Part shown: positions 1 through 9,952 of the stretch, piece after piece | How positions within the stretch are numbered: position 1 is the first letter of the stretch | How the letters are laid out: every line of letters starts with the position of its first letter | Translations under genes and position numbers: made by a program | From: Palaemon carinicauda | Taxonomy: Eukaryota; Arthropoda; Malacostraca; Decapoda; Palaemonidae | Direction of reading: 5' to 3' | Length of the DNA stretch: 64,000 nucleotides | Assembly: GCF_036898095.1 (NCBI RefSeq) | Contig: NC_090766.1 | Coordinates: forward strand, 34,113,517-34,177,516 | The notes under the pieces: model-generated | Databases searched by the model: none | The model's input: the letters and a program-made list of their open reading frames with translations, nothing else | What the model was told of the DNA's origin: nothing

Positions 1-67
1 CGCCTCTGTTTCTACTTCTGTCTAGCATCTTATTGTCTAACCCTTAAATCTGCACTCTTTGGTGTAG

Positions 68-1313
68 GTGCAACAGTTCCTCCTTTACTTAAACCAGATG
101 GCTCAGTCACTCACTGTCCAAAGGAAAAGGCAACCCTGTTGGCTGATGTTTTTGACAGTAAAACAGAGTAATGAAAAACTTGAACTTCCTAATTCCTGTT
201 TTCCTGAGGCTAAACTAACTAGTTTAGCTTTTCGATCTCGTGAGATTAAAGCTCTGTTGATGGACCTTGATGCTTATGGAGGTGTAGACCCAAATGGCAT
301 TTTTCCTTTGTTTTTTTTTTATAAAGACAGCAGATTTCTTAGCTCCAAAGTGATCTGTTATTTTGCGCAAGTTAGCAAGAAGAGGAGCTTTTAGCACTTG
401 TTGGAGAATTGGTAATGTTACTCCTCTATGTAAATGTGTTTGTGGTAGCTCAAGTCCTACTGATTACCGCCCAATTTCCATAAATCCCATATTATCTAAA
501 GTTTTTGAACTTCTTCTGGCAAAACGTCTTAATAGATTTGCTGAAGGTAATCATCTATTCCCTAGTTTGCAATTTGGTTTTCGTAAAGTCCTTGGAGCAT
601 GTGATGCCTTCTTACAATCTCCAATGCTGTACAGAAATCCCTTGATTGTGGTCGGGAAGTTCGTATGATTGGCCTTGATTTTAGTGCTGCCTTTGACCGT
701 GTTAATCATGAGGCTCTTGTTTTCAAACTCAAACAGTTGGGAGTGGGTGGGTCGTTTCTTAGCAGTATTATTGCTTTTTTAAGTAATAGATCTCAAAGAG
801 TTGTTGTTGATGGGCACCATAATGAGTATAGGAATGTGATATCCAGTGTTCCACAGGGTAGTGTTCTTGGCCCATTACTTTTCATACTATATACACATGA
901 CATGTGGTTTGGCCTAGAAAACAAGCTTGTTGCATATGCAGATGATGCTACTCTCTTTGCATCAATTCCATCCCCTGAATGTAGATCTGGGGTTGGTGAA
1001 TCCCTTAATAGAGATTTAGCTAAAATTAGTGCATGGTGCAAATTATGGGGTATGAAGTTGAATCCTAATAAAACTCAAAGTATGATTGTAAGTAGGTTAA
1101 GGATGGATCTCAGTATTGATAATGTTTCGTTAAATTTGTATGACTCTTTTAAAATTTTAGGTGTAATTCTCGACAGCAAATTTACTTTTGAGAAACACAT
1201 TAGATCTGTGTCTTCTTCAATTGCACAAAAAATTGGCTTATTGGGAAAGTCTCTTAAGATTTTCGGTGATCAATCTATTCTGAAGAAGTGGTTTAATTCT
1301 TTCATTCTACCGT
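68..1313 (+). pseudogene. LINE-1 reverse transcriptase, 5' part
   Basis: Reverse transcriptase palm and fingers region of a non-LTR retrotransposon. Visible motifs in order: a DYRPIS block (about 465-485), FSAAFDRVNH (about 676-705), the SVPQGSVLGPLLF block (about 845-885) and the catalytic YADDATLF box (about 935-960). The reading frame changes twice, near 350 and near 612, each explained by a single-base indel, so the copy is dead. The protein would make cDNA from LINE RNA at a nicked target. No endonuclease domain is visible, being upstream of the window or lost. The frame stays open to 1313, where G1 is inserted. Confidence 0.85.
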
Positions 1314-1363
1314 TGTGGAGGATTTATTTTTACTTTATTTTTATTTTTTTGTTTTTGCCAAAT

Positions 1364-1457
<94 letters not shown>

Positions 1458-2583
1458 TCATTTGCTTTAGTTTTTCTAGATCGCGCGAGAGTGTGTGTGT
1501 GTTTGAGTGTGTGTTTGAGTGTGTGTTTGTGTGTTTGGTTGTGTGTTTGTGTGACTGCGGTGTGCGCCGAAGAGCAAGTGGTAGTTAGAGAATGATCGTT
1601 GGGGGGTGAGAAAGACTGTTGGTACAAATGAGATTGTTTGTTTACATTTTTTAGTTAGGTTACGACAGTGGTGAATGTTTCGGAGCGAATGCTTTCTTAT
1701 TTGACTGCAGCTTAAGGCAGTTGTGTGAGTGCTGGATAACTATTTATATATTTTCGACCAGCGTGGAAGTGTTTTTTTTGATTTTCAAAGTAAGTACAGT
1801 TTTGTTTATCTTTGCTTGTCGTGATTGTGAATGATAGGAACAATTTATTATTTATCTTTGATTATAGTGCGATAGTTCAGTTAGGTAGAAGTGTTCGTAA
1901 GTGTTTTTCTTTTTTATTTTGGCAGGCTGCGATTCCTCCTTTGGAGTGACCGAATTTTGAAAGTGGATTTATTGTTGATGACCTGGCCTGTATTACGATT
2001 TTGTTTGGACTGCTTTTGGATTGCTGAACCGATGATGACCTGGCCTTTGTATTTGGATTGTTGATGATGATGATGATAATGATGATGATGGGGATGATGA
2101 CTAACAATCAATTCAGCGTGGCAGTTGTGGCAAATTGCCACCCAGTGTAATCTGTTGACAACAAAGCTGTGATTGTGGTAGTTGCCGTAAAAGACAGTCG
2201 GCTTTGTGTTGGTGTCCATAAAATATTTATACAAGATAATTCATATATATATTTACTTTTGGTTTTGGTGTGTGGGGTAATTTTAAGTCTGTTAGGGTTT
2301 TTGCGGGTTATATGAATGGTGCTTTTGATTATTATATATTATATTATTTGGTGTTAAGTTTTGATTAGTTTTAAGTGTTGGTAATTTGATTGTGGATGGT
2401 TATTGATTTATTTATTATAGTTTGTAAGAATATAGTGTTAAGGATATGTTTTGTTTTGATTTTTGTCCTTTTGTCCAAGAGTCCCGCTGCTGATAACGTA
2501 AGGGGAAAGTTTGTTTTGTGGAGACCATTGTAAGTAAGTAAGATTCAAGGGTGTGGGGGTTGTTTTTGCAACATCCCGCCACA
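1314..2583 (+). repeat. G1 5' LTR
   Basis: 1270-bp direct repeat of 5202-6461. It begins TGTGGAGG and ends CCGCCACA. It contains a (GA)n tract at 1366-1454, a TG-rich stretch at 1490-1555 and a GAT-rich microsatellite near 2060-2100. A donor-like GTAAGT at 1790 and a pyrimidine-rich acceptor ending CAG at 1925 could bound a 136-nt intron; the same pair is present in the G2 LTR. No TATA box could be assigned with confidence. Confidence 0.95.
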
Positions 2584-2589
2584 TTATTT

Positions 2590-2607
2590 TGGCGCCCGAA
2601 CAGGGAC
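2590..2607 (+). other. G1 primer binding site, tRNA-Lys
   Basis: TGGCGCCCGAACAGGGAC lies 6 bp after the 5' LTR. It is the complement of the 3' end of tRNA-Lys(UUU) (the Lys3 type), the primer for minus-strand cDNA synthesis in several retroviruses and retrotransposons. The same 18 bases occur in G2 at 55896-55913. Confidence 0.93.
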
Positions 2608-2686
2608 TGCTGAGGTGGGATAGAAGCTGGACTGTTGGACGAAGGACGGAATTAGGTTAAGAATTTAGGATTAAGGTTGATGAAAA

Positions 2687-4477
2687 ATGGAAGAGCAGAA
2701 CAAGTTATTGAAGGAGGAATTGCGGCTGAGTAAGGAGCGTGAGGAGAGGTTGCTAATAGAGAATGAGAGGTTGAACTGGGAGAATGCGGCGATGCAGAAG
2801 GAGCTTAGGGAGTTAAAGGGGACAGTAGAGAGAGTGGAAGAATGTGTTGAGATGAGGATGCGAGAGAATGAAGAACGAATGGAGAAACGAATGGAAGATA
2901 TGATGGGGCAAGTCATGGGGATGATGAAAACTATAATGGGTGAAGGTGCAGTCGGAGGAGTGTCCTCAGCTTCGGGTAATGGGTTGGTAGTGAAAGAGAA
3001 GGTTAAGGTAGGTGATAATGGGAAAGGAAGTGATAGTGATAGTAGTAATAGTGATGGTGATATTGAAGATAAGGGAATTAGGCATAGTAAGGATGAACAG
3101 AAAGGGGAGAGGAAAGATGAAAGGAAAGGTAAAAGTGATGTGAAGAAAGAGAAGAAAAAGTATCAGGCTGATAGCAAGGACGATCGTGAATGGGTGAAAG
3201 TGGTAAGTAAGAAAAAGGGTAAGAAGGGAATGGTTAAGGATAGGAATTTAAGTGTGGAAGTGGATTCATTATATTCGAATGAGGAAGAAGGTAACAAGGG
3301 AGTAGACAGTGATGATAGCAGTGAGAATGAACGTGATGTGTGTAAGACTGTGTTTATGAGAGAGGTACCTCGGTGTGAAAGGTTCAATGAGCATAGCAGT
3401 AGGGATGTAAATGATTTTTTCAAGGAGTATGAGAGGTATTGTCAGGATAAGTATGGTGATAGTAAAAGAGTTTGGGCTAGGGAGTTAGGAGAATATTTGA
3501 CTGGGTATTTGTTGACGATGTATGGAGTGATAATGAGTGTAGGGGACGTTGATTATGAAAGTGTGAAAACGAGAATAATTGAGCAGGTAAAACGTATGAA
3601 AGGGAGTGTTAAGTATAAGCGTAAAAATGATTTTGATGAGGCAAGGATGAATGCAGGAGAAGCTATATCAATGTACGTATGTAGGTTGGAAACTTTAGCT
3701 AGGAAGAAGTATGGGGATGAAGGTATAAATGAGAATAAGGAGTTAATGAGGAATTTTTTGGCAACAGTACCTGAGAATGTGTGTGAATTTATTAATTTGA
3801 AACGCAAAGAGAAAATGAGGTGGACGCAAGAGAGATTGACATGGGATGATATACTAGAGATAGTTGAGGATTATGAGTTAGATAGGTGCATGAAAGAAAG
3901 TAAATCTGTGAGTGTAAGAACTGGAATGGAAGAAAGTGTAATAGAATTTGGTAGTTATAAGGACGCAATTTTGAGAGGACCAATGAGGGTAGCTGATAAT
4001 GTAGTAGATAGGAGTGTTAGGGCGAGTAATGTGGGAATACCTGTAAGGACAAATGAAGGGTTTAGGCAAGGGAATCAGGTTTGGAGGGATAGGAGTGCTA
4101 GTGCGCCGCAAGATAGGTCAGGTAGTTGTATCCGTGAAGAGAAGTGTTATAGATGTGGGAAAGTAGGACATAAGAAGAATGAATGTAGATGGGCTCTAGG
4201 TGCTTGTTTTGGATGTGGTGAGGTAGGGCATAGAATTAGTGAGTGCAAGAAAGAGAAAGGGATAAAATGTTATCGGTGTGGTATGACTGGGCACATAGCG
4301 AGTGGATGTCGTAGTAATCGTATGAATGTGATTTGTGGTAATTGTGGTAAGGATGGTCATTATGCTAGAATGTGCAAGGAGCCGCGGGGTAAGTGTACTG
4401 AATGTGGTGCAGATGGGCATGTAGCTAGAGTATGTAGGAGGAAGGGATTAAGTCAGCCAGGATGTTCGGGAAACTAG
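2687..4477 (+). CDS. gag: G1 Gag polyprotein, intact
   Basis: 596 codons from an ATG just after the leader. Residues 1-85 are heptad-like and charged, a probable coiled coil (KEELRLSKEREERLLIENER). Residues about 100-210 are very acidic/basic and low in complexity. Residues about 225-400 are the helical capsid-like region. The C-terminal 120 residues hold five CCHC zinc knuckles of the form CX2CX4HX4C, the nucleocapsid that binds genomic RNA. The protein assembles the cytoplasmic particle in which reverse transcription occurs. No stop or frameshift is present, unlike the G2 copy. The last codons overlap the frameshift heptamer at 4468-4474, and the UAG stop follows at once. Confidence 0.92.
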   Translation: MEEQNKLLKEELRLSKEREERLLIENERLNWENAAMQKELRELKGTVERVEECVEMRMRENEERMEKRMEDMMGQVMGMMKTIMGEGAVGGVSSASGNGLVVKEKVKVGDNGKGSDSDSSNSDGDIEDKGIRHSKDEQKGERKDERKGKSDVKKEKKKYQADSKDDREWVKVVSKKKGKKGMVKDRNLSVEVDSLYSNEEEGNKGVDSDDSSENERDVCKTVFMREVPRCERFNEHSSRDVNDFFKEYERYCQDKYGDSKRVWARELGEYLTGYLLTMYGVIMSVGDVDYESVKTRIIEQVKRMKGSVKYKRKNDFDEARMNAGEAISMYVCRLETLARKKYGDEGINENKELMRNFLATVPENVCEFINLKRKEKMRWTQERLTWDDILEIVEDYELDRCMKESKSVSVRTGMEESVIEFGSYKDAILRGPMRVADNVVDRSVRASNVGIPVRTNEGFRQGNQVWRDRSASAPQDRSGSCIREEKCYRCGKVGHKKNECRWALGACFGCGEVGHRISECKKEKGIKCYRCGMTGHIASGCRSNRMNVICGNCGKDGHYARMCKEPRGKCTECGADGHVARVCRRKGLSQPGCSGN

Positions 4478-5160
4478 AGTGTGAGAGGGTTCAGCTGGGT
4501 GAGTCCTCCTGTGTGTGTGGAAGGAATAGGATTAATGTTTGTGAGAATGGGATGAATAATTGGTTGGAAATGAGCAAGTATGAATCTAGTATGCATGAGA
4601 AGTTAGGGCTGGAAAATAAACAATTAGTGTTGGTCGAATATAGGAAAAAGAGGCGTTTGAAAGTTTTAAGTGAGGAGAAAGTGCAAGGGAAATTTATAGG
4701 TATAGGTAAGAATACGAATAAGTATGACAAGGGTGTAAATGTGCAAGTGTGTATGGAAGATAAATGTGTTAATACAGATGAATCATGGCTGAGTATGAAT
4801 GATACCTATAGTGTGTGTGGCTTTTCCTTAGGTGATGTAAAAGAAAGGATGACGAATGCGAGAGTGAGAGATAGGAGAATGATTAGTAGTATGAATGAAT
4901 CTTTTACTAAAGTTGAGAATGTTTTTGATGAAATGGATGAACTGTTTACAGAAATGAGTGTAATTATAGGGCCAGATGAGAACGAGGTAGATATGATTGT
5001 ACATGATATATTAGATGATAGGGATTTAGATAGGAATAGTGTTAATGTAGCTAATGATTGTGATAAGGAAGAAGTGAATGAGAGAGTATATGGAGGCCCA
5101 GTTACTCGGAGTAGAGGTCCCGTTCCCGACTGCGACTGGGTTATGAAAAAAATAATGTAA
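4462..5160 (+). CDS. pol: G1 pol remnant: pol N-terminus fused in frame to the C-terminal tail
   Basis: An open frame of 232 codons in the -1 frame relative to gag. I read it as translated by frameshifting rather than from its ATG at 4462, which lies inside the slip region. About 25 residues match the start of G2 pol; the frame then jumps, near 4542, to sequence that in G2 follows the integrase. The rest is the tail: a KQLVLVEY segment, a KYDKGVNVQV block, a predicted amphipathic helix around RRMISSMNESF, a strongly acidic stretch, and a PVTRSRGPVPDCDW end. No catalytic domain remains. From KYDKG onward the tail is very close to that of G2. Its function is unknown. That it is still open in a young element suggests it may be used. 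Confidence 0.75.
   Translation: MFGKLECERVQLGESSCVCGRNRINVCENGMNNWLEMSKYESSMHEKLGLENKQLVLVEYRKKRRLKVLSEEKVQGKFIGIGKNTNKYDKGVNVQVCMEDKCVNTDESWLSMNDTYSVCGFSLGDVKERMTNARVRDRRMISSMNESFTKVENVFDEMDELFTEMSVIIGPDENEVDMIVHDILDDRDLDRNSVNVANDCDKEEVNERVYGGPVTRSRGPVPDCDWVMKKIM
4468..4474 (+). promoter_or_regulatory. G1 programmed -1 frameshift site
   Basis: G GGA AAC in the gag frame is a canonical X XXY YYZ slippery heptamer, placed directly before the gag UAG stop (4475-4477). A -1 slip continues into CTA GAG TGT, which is exactly the frame of the downstream ORF. The identical heptamer and stop occur in G2 at 57773-57782. A GAGG/CCTC pairing a few bases downstream may contribute to a stimulatory structure, which I could not fold. 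Confidence 0.85.
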
Positions 5161-5190
5161 GTGTTGTGTGAGAAGGATTTGGCAAAGTAA

Positions 5191-5201
5191 GGGGGGAGGA
5201 A
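5191..5201 (+). other. G1 polypurine tract
   Basis: GGGGGGAGGAA abuts the 3' LTR and is the expected primer for plus-strand cDNA synthesis. The same tract precedes the G2 3' LTR at 63030-63040. Confidence 0.9.
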
Positions 5202-5251
5202 TGTGGAGGATTTATTTTTACTTTATTTTTATTTTTTTGTTTTTGCCAAAT

Positions 5252-5345
<94 letters not shown>

Positions 5346-6461
5346 TCATTTGCTTTAGTTTTTCTAGATCGCGCGCGAGAGTGTGTGTGTGTTTGAGTGT
5401 GTGTTTGAGTGTTTGGTTGTGTGTTTGTGTGACTGCGGTGTGCGCCGAAGAGCAAGTGGTAGTTAGAGAATGATCGTTGGGGGGTGAGAAAGACTGTTGG
5501 TACAAATGAGATTGTTTGTTTACATTTTTTAGTTAGGTTACGACAGTGGTGAATGTTTCGGAGCGAATGCTTTCTTATTTGACTGCAGCTTAAGGCAGTT
5601 GTGTGAGTGCTGGATAACTATTTATATATTTTCGACCAGCGTGGAAGTGTTTTTTTTGATTTTCAAAGTAAGTACAGTTTTGTTTATCTTTGCTTGTCGT
5701 GATTGTGAATGATAGGAACAATTTATTATTTATCTTTGATTATAGTGCGATAGTTCAGTTAGGTAGAAGTGTTCGTAAGTGTTTTTCTTTTTTATTTTGG
5801 CAGGCTGCGATTCCTCCTTTGGAGTGACCGAATTTTGAAAGTGGATTTATTGTTGATGACCTGGCCTGTATTACGATTTTGTTTGGACTGCTTTTGGATT
5901 GCTGAACCGATGATGACCTGGCCTTTGTATTTGGATTGTTGATGATGATGATGATAATGATGATGATGGGGATGATGACTAACAATCAATTCAGCGTGGC
6001 AGTTGTGGCAAATTGCCACCCAGTGTAATCTGTTGACAACAAAGCTGTGATTGTGGTAGTTGCCGTAAAAGACAGTCGGCTTTGTGTTGGTGTCCATAAA
6101 ATATTTATACAAGATAATTCATATATATATTTACTTTTGGTTTTGGTGTGTGGGGTAATTTTAAGTCTGTTAGGGTTTTTGCGGGTTATATGAATGGTGC
6201 TTTTGATTATTATATATTATATTATTTGGTGTTAAGTTTTGATTAGTTTTAAGTGTTGGTAATTTGATTGTGGATGGTTATTGATTTATTTATTATAGTT
6301 TGTAAGAATATAGTGTTAAGGATATGTTTTGTTTTGATTTTTGTCCTTTTGTCCAAGAGTCCCGCTGCTGATAACGTAAGGGGAAAGTTTGTTTTGTGGA
6401 GACCATTGTAAGTAAGTAAGATTCAAGGGTGTGGGGGTTGTTTTTGCAACATCCCGCCACA
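5202..6461 (+). repeat. G1 3' LTR
   Basis: 1260-bp copy of 1314-2583. The differences I found are an extra CG near 5372 and a missing 12-bp TG-rich unit near 5410. The (GA)n tract is at 5254-5342. It ends CCACA at 6461, followed by the target duplication and the continuing LINE-1 reading frame. Confidence 0.95.
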
Positions 6462-6878
6462 CCGTGTTTTGAGTATTGTTCTCCTGTCTGGTGTTCAGCT
6501 GCTGTTTCTCATCTTAATTTGTTGGACAGAAACTTAAGGTCTATTAAATTTCTTATTCCTGATCTAGATATTAATCTTTGGCACCGTCGTTCAATTAGTT
6601 CATTATGCATGTTGCATAAGATTTTTCATAACTCTGACCATCCTTTACATTCAGATCTCCCTGGACAATTCTATCCTGTTCGTAATACTAGGCTGGCAGT
6701 TAATTCTAATAGCCAGGCCTTCTCCATCATGAGGCTCAATACTACACAGTATTCTAGAAGTTTTATTCCAGCTGTTACCAAGTTGTGGAATGATCTTCCT
6801 AATCAGGTAGTTGAATCAGTAGAACTTCAAAAGTTCAAAGTTGGAGCAAATGTTTTTATGTTGACCAGGCTGACATGA
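6462..6878 (+). pseudogene. LINE-1 reverse transcriptase, C-terminal part
   Basis: Continuation of the LINE-1 RT frame after G1. It encodes the post-palm region common in this group: an FEYCSPVW motif, then LHKI, and near the end AVTKLWNDLP before a TGA stop at 6876-6878. It is in frame with the sequence before 1313 once G1 and one target copy are set aside. The copy is dead because of the upstream frameshifts. Confidence 0.85.
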
Positions 6879-7128
6879 GTCTTTTTATAGTTTATATATG
6901 ACATACTGTATCTGTTTTTGACGTTGTTAATAGTTTATATAGGACATATCTGTTTTGACGTTGTCACTGTTTTTAGAATGATTTATTGTTAATTTATTCT
7001 CATCATTTATTTATTTCCTTTCCTCACTGAGCTATTTTTCCCTATTGGAGCCCTTGGGTTTATAGCATCTTGCTTTTCCAACTAGGGTTGTAGCTTGGCT
7101 AGTAATAATAATAATAATAATAATAATA
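6879..7128 (+). repeat. LINE-1 3' UTR and (TAA)n tail
   Basis: An AT-rich 3' UTR with two copies of a TAGTTTATATA(T/G)GACATA motif, then a conserved tail block (GAGCTATTTTTCCCTATTGG ... CCAACTAGGGTTGTAGCTT) and (TAA)n. Closely related tails recur at 7373-7443, 20651-20704 joined to 35194-35310, and 36965-37146. This marks a prolific LINE/SINE family. Confidence 0.85.
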
Positions 7129-7372
7129 TTAGCTTCATACCCAAAGAATGTCTTGCAGGTTTTGCAATTACTTTATTTTACAGTTACACTGTTTATGACC
7201 ATGTGTACATGTATATGTACTGAATTTCTGGTCTATTTAGATGATTATTTATGTTAGAATGAATTGAAACCTTACAACTGAATTTCTTTCCAAAGTGAGG
7301 TCAGCGAATTCATTGTACCCTGGTCATCAGTTGAGAATCTTTGCAAAGTTCATTTTAACCACTTTCTACTTT

Positions 7373-7443
7373 CCCTGTAGGAGCCCTTAGTCTTATATCC
7401 TCCTGCTTTTCCAACTAAGGTTGTAACTTGACTAGTAATAATC
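7373..7443 (+). repeat. LINE tail fragment
   Basis: A second, 5'-truncated copy of the same LINE tail (GGAGCCCTTAGTCTTATATC ... CCAACTAAGGTTGTAACTTG, then AGTAATAAT). It lies 245 bp beyond the first tail. Confidence 0.7.
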
Positions 7444-9376
7444 TCTCCTTTATAACAGAGAGCAATGTGTCTGGCTGTATATTTATGTATGGATTTATTT
7501 CCTGTCACACTCAACGTCATTACCAGATGTATGACTACCAAGTCTCCTGTCCTTTTGTAGGAGGAAAGGGAGTAGTCATACCCTGATGAGGGTGTGTGCC
7601 ACGAGAGGTACATTCGGAAACCACAATCTCCCACGAATTGCTAAAACTGTCATGTTGTAGTTAGGAAAGGGGGAACGGTTGAATGTGTGTGTGTATAACA
7701 TTTAAATATTTAGTCATCAGGTTTGAACGGTAGTGTACGCTAGTAATAATAACCGAGTCGGTCTCGAACTCCTGTCAAACAGATTGACAGTCAGGGACGT
7801 CTCCAATAGTCTACCACAACCTTAAGAAATTTCAGTTGAGTTAATGCTATAATCTGCTAACCGATAACTCGAGCAAGTGCCACTTCTTGGCATTCCCCTC
7901 AAGCCTAATAAAAGAAAACATTAATTTAACATTGATATAATTATTTAATTGTTTCATTCATTGTCTCCCGATAAGATTGATCTTAGATGACATTTTCTCA
8001 CAATATGTAATTCCTTCTGCACTATTTTATTCCCTGTCTTATGGAGAATGAGAAAAACTACATGAATTTTATACTAAATGAATCACCAGAATTTTTAGAT
8101 TAAGCTGACGAGGATTAGTAAAGTCACCCGTTTATTCACGTTCATTTTTCTTTACATTATGTTAGAACATCACTTGAATTCTAATATTAGTAGGCCTACG
8201 AGGCGAGAGGTATTTAGTATCAGCCATTGCATGGCTCTAGTATTCTTAAGGTGTTATAGCCAGGACTTTATTGTTAAATATTGATTTAAATTTCGAGATT
8301 CCGCAGGTACCAATCAAGGTAAGTGAAATCTGTAAGCATTTTCAAATATATTGATGCAAAGGCGACACAATCTGGTTGGGTAAATGCACTTTGATCATCA
8401 AAACTTAATTTATAATCTAGCTTTTAAGTCTTCTCTAGGCGTTTCACATATATATTGCCATGTCTCCATATAAAAATGATTTGTATCTTCTATATATAGA
8501 GTTTGAATTGAAGAAAAAAAATCACATAAAGCTATAAAGATTCTTTTGTTTAAGTAATTAATTGCCAACGAATCTACTTAAATTTTTAGTTGTCTACAAA
8601 TTAGAACATAATCTCTTCAGTTTGCAATCTCTCGCTCGGTGACCCCTGGAGATTTAAGAGAATCTACTATAATTATATCAATTAACCTGCTACAAATTTT
8701 TAGTGCATTTCATCGCTGATTTTGTAGGCTTATTGTCCATGCATTGTATCGTGTCACAAATGATTAAGCAAGTATAGTACTTATGATATGTTCGAATGTC
8801 CTATGGTGGTAATGATGAATTAAAAGTTTATGGGATTTTAAAATGGCATACCAGTAACAAACAGAACTGTGCTGTTGTTGAGGTTTCTATGGGCACAGTA
8901 CACTACATTCCGGGTAATTGGAGTCAATTTTTTAATTAATTAATGATTTAATAGCTTAGGTTCTAGTAATAATAGTAATAATAATGCAATCAGCTCTTGG
9001 ACGCTTCGTTAGTATCAATTGAAAAATCAGTGAGAAATAATTTAAGCTGAAAATGCCAAATCTTTATCATTAAAAGTTTCGGGAAACTGCACAGCATTAC
9101 TACACGTAAGAACATAATGAGTGTTATGAAAATATACAAGTTTAGGATGAAATCAAACATCATAGGGCTACCGACGTTATACTTTCATAAAAGAGGTTTT
9201 GAATACGATTTTCATGTAATTTACGCTCGAGTTCAATCAAAATTTCACAAAGTAAATAATTTTTGTACAAAAATAGAATGGATAAATATAAACTATAACA
9301 TTTGAATAGCAGGAGAGTTTGAAAACAATTTTCAGTTTATTTGATCCGGTGCTCAAACAGCAATCCATAAGTCGAG
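7444..9376. other. AT-rich sequence without recognised genes
   Basis: 7444-7830 looks like part of an unassigned interspersed repeat, with a CCTGATGAGGGTGTGTGCCA block and GTCGGTCTCGAACTCCTGTC. The remainder is AT-rich, stop-dense in all frames, and shows no RNA gene, terminal repeat or coding similarity I can support. Confidence 0.4.
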
Positions 9377-9480
9377 GACTTCTTTCTTCTTCTTTAGATT
9401 GCCCGGAGCTTCTCTCCGGACAGGGGCTTTTTGACGGTGCGTCCAGCCCCTAGGACGTTTGTGTTTTTCTATTCATTACG
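9377..9480 (-). repeat. Possible retroposon remnant
   Basis: Read on the minus strand, a short GC-rich block with a stem (CCGGAGAGAAGCTCCGG) runs into an AAAGAAGAAGAAAGAAG tail. That looks like the 3' end of a small retroposon. The family is unknown. Confidence 0.35.
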
Positions 9481-9952
9481 TCATCGGCATTCTCATCTGT
9501 GATTGGTAGTTGTCCGTGTTGACTATGGTCGCTGGCGTCATGAAATTACTACTATACTTCGCATTCTAATCACAAAACGTATTTATATCTGAAGTAATGG
9601 TATTACGTAGGGGTAAAATTACATGGTCTGATTTAATTACTAAATATTTTAACTTCACTCAAACCAATCAACCCAATGCAAGTTAGTATGATAGAAATAC
9701 ATTATTGAATATAAGACTAACTGGACTTTGTCTTTCTATGCCCTTACTTAGATGGTATGAAACATATGTCTATCAACACAAGTCCTACTTTTAAATGAAA
9801 AAAGATTTAAAACAGAAACTCAGAGGAATAAAAAGGATTATTAAATAGATAATTGACCTTCTTGACGTGAACTGTTTCAATTTAAGTTAATAGTTTTAAA
9901 GGTATTTTCATCTAAGATCTCTATACTGCAAAGGGAAGCCGATCACTGTCTA
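9481..9952. other. Intergenic, nothing recognised
   Basis: AT-rich sequence leading into tandem unit A. No open frame, RNA gene or repeat could be supported. Confidence 0.4.

Larger units (their letters stand above)
1314..6461 (+). mobile_element. G1: non-autonomous Gypsy-type LTR retrotransposon (gag plus tail only)
   Basis: A complete insertion of 5.15 kb bounded by TG...CA long terminal repeats and a 4-bp target duplication (CCGT; 5 bp ACCGT is equally possible because the LTR ends in A). Order: 5' LTR, tRNA-Lys primer site, gag, -1 frameshift site, a short pol remnant made of the first residues of pol fused to its C-terminal tail, polypurine tract, 3' LTR. Compared with G2 about 4.54 kb of pol (protease, RT, RNase H, second protease, integrase) is missing. 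The two LTRs differ by a 2-bp and a 12-bp indel; I see no substitution. The insertion is therefore recent and must have used enzymes supplied by another element. Confidence 0.9.
1..7128 (+). mobile_element. I/Jockey-group non-LTR retrotransposon (LINE-1), split by G1
   Basis: A LINE that enters from the left edge, is interrupted at 1313/1314 by the LTR retrotransposon G1, and resumes at 6462. Removing G1 and one copy of the 4-bp duplicated target CCGT (1310-1313 and 6462-6465) rejoins the reverse transcriptase reading frame exactly, so the two parts are one insertion. The 3' end carries a conserved tail followed by about eight TAA units, as is usual for I-type elements. The clade is inferred from the RT motifs and the tail and is not firm. 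The 5' end lies outside the window. Confidence 0.85.

Noticed and set aside
1307..1627. Open frames coding Ser-Leu or Arg-Glu repeats around the (GA)n tracts in the LTRs
   Set aside because: These are translations of a dinucleotide repeat inside LTRs, open in several frames because the repeat contains no stop.
2590..2607. Primer site identical to that of HIV-1
   Set aside because: It only shows use of the same host tRNA-Lys. Gag, pol and LTRs are Gypsy-type, so no lentivirus is implied.
2671..4420. Minus-strand frames across G1 gag
   Set aside because: They are antisense of a purine-rich coding region. The same shadows appear over G2.
4462..4477. ATG at 4462 (and 57767) as an independent start for pol
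   Set aside because: It lies within the gag end beside a perfect slippery heptamer, so frameshifting explains the overlap better. Internal initiation is not excluded.
7350..7634. Minus-strand 94-codon frame
   Set aside because: It spans a LINE tail fragment and an unassigned repeat, with no recognisable domain or splice structure.
9117..9305. 62-codon plus-strand frame
   Set aside because: It is AT-rich sequence of expected chance length, with no similarity or context.
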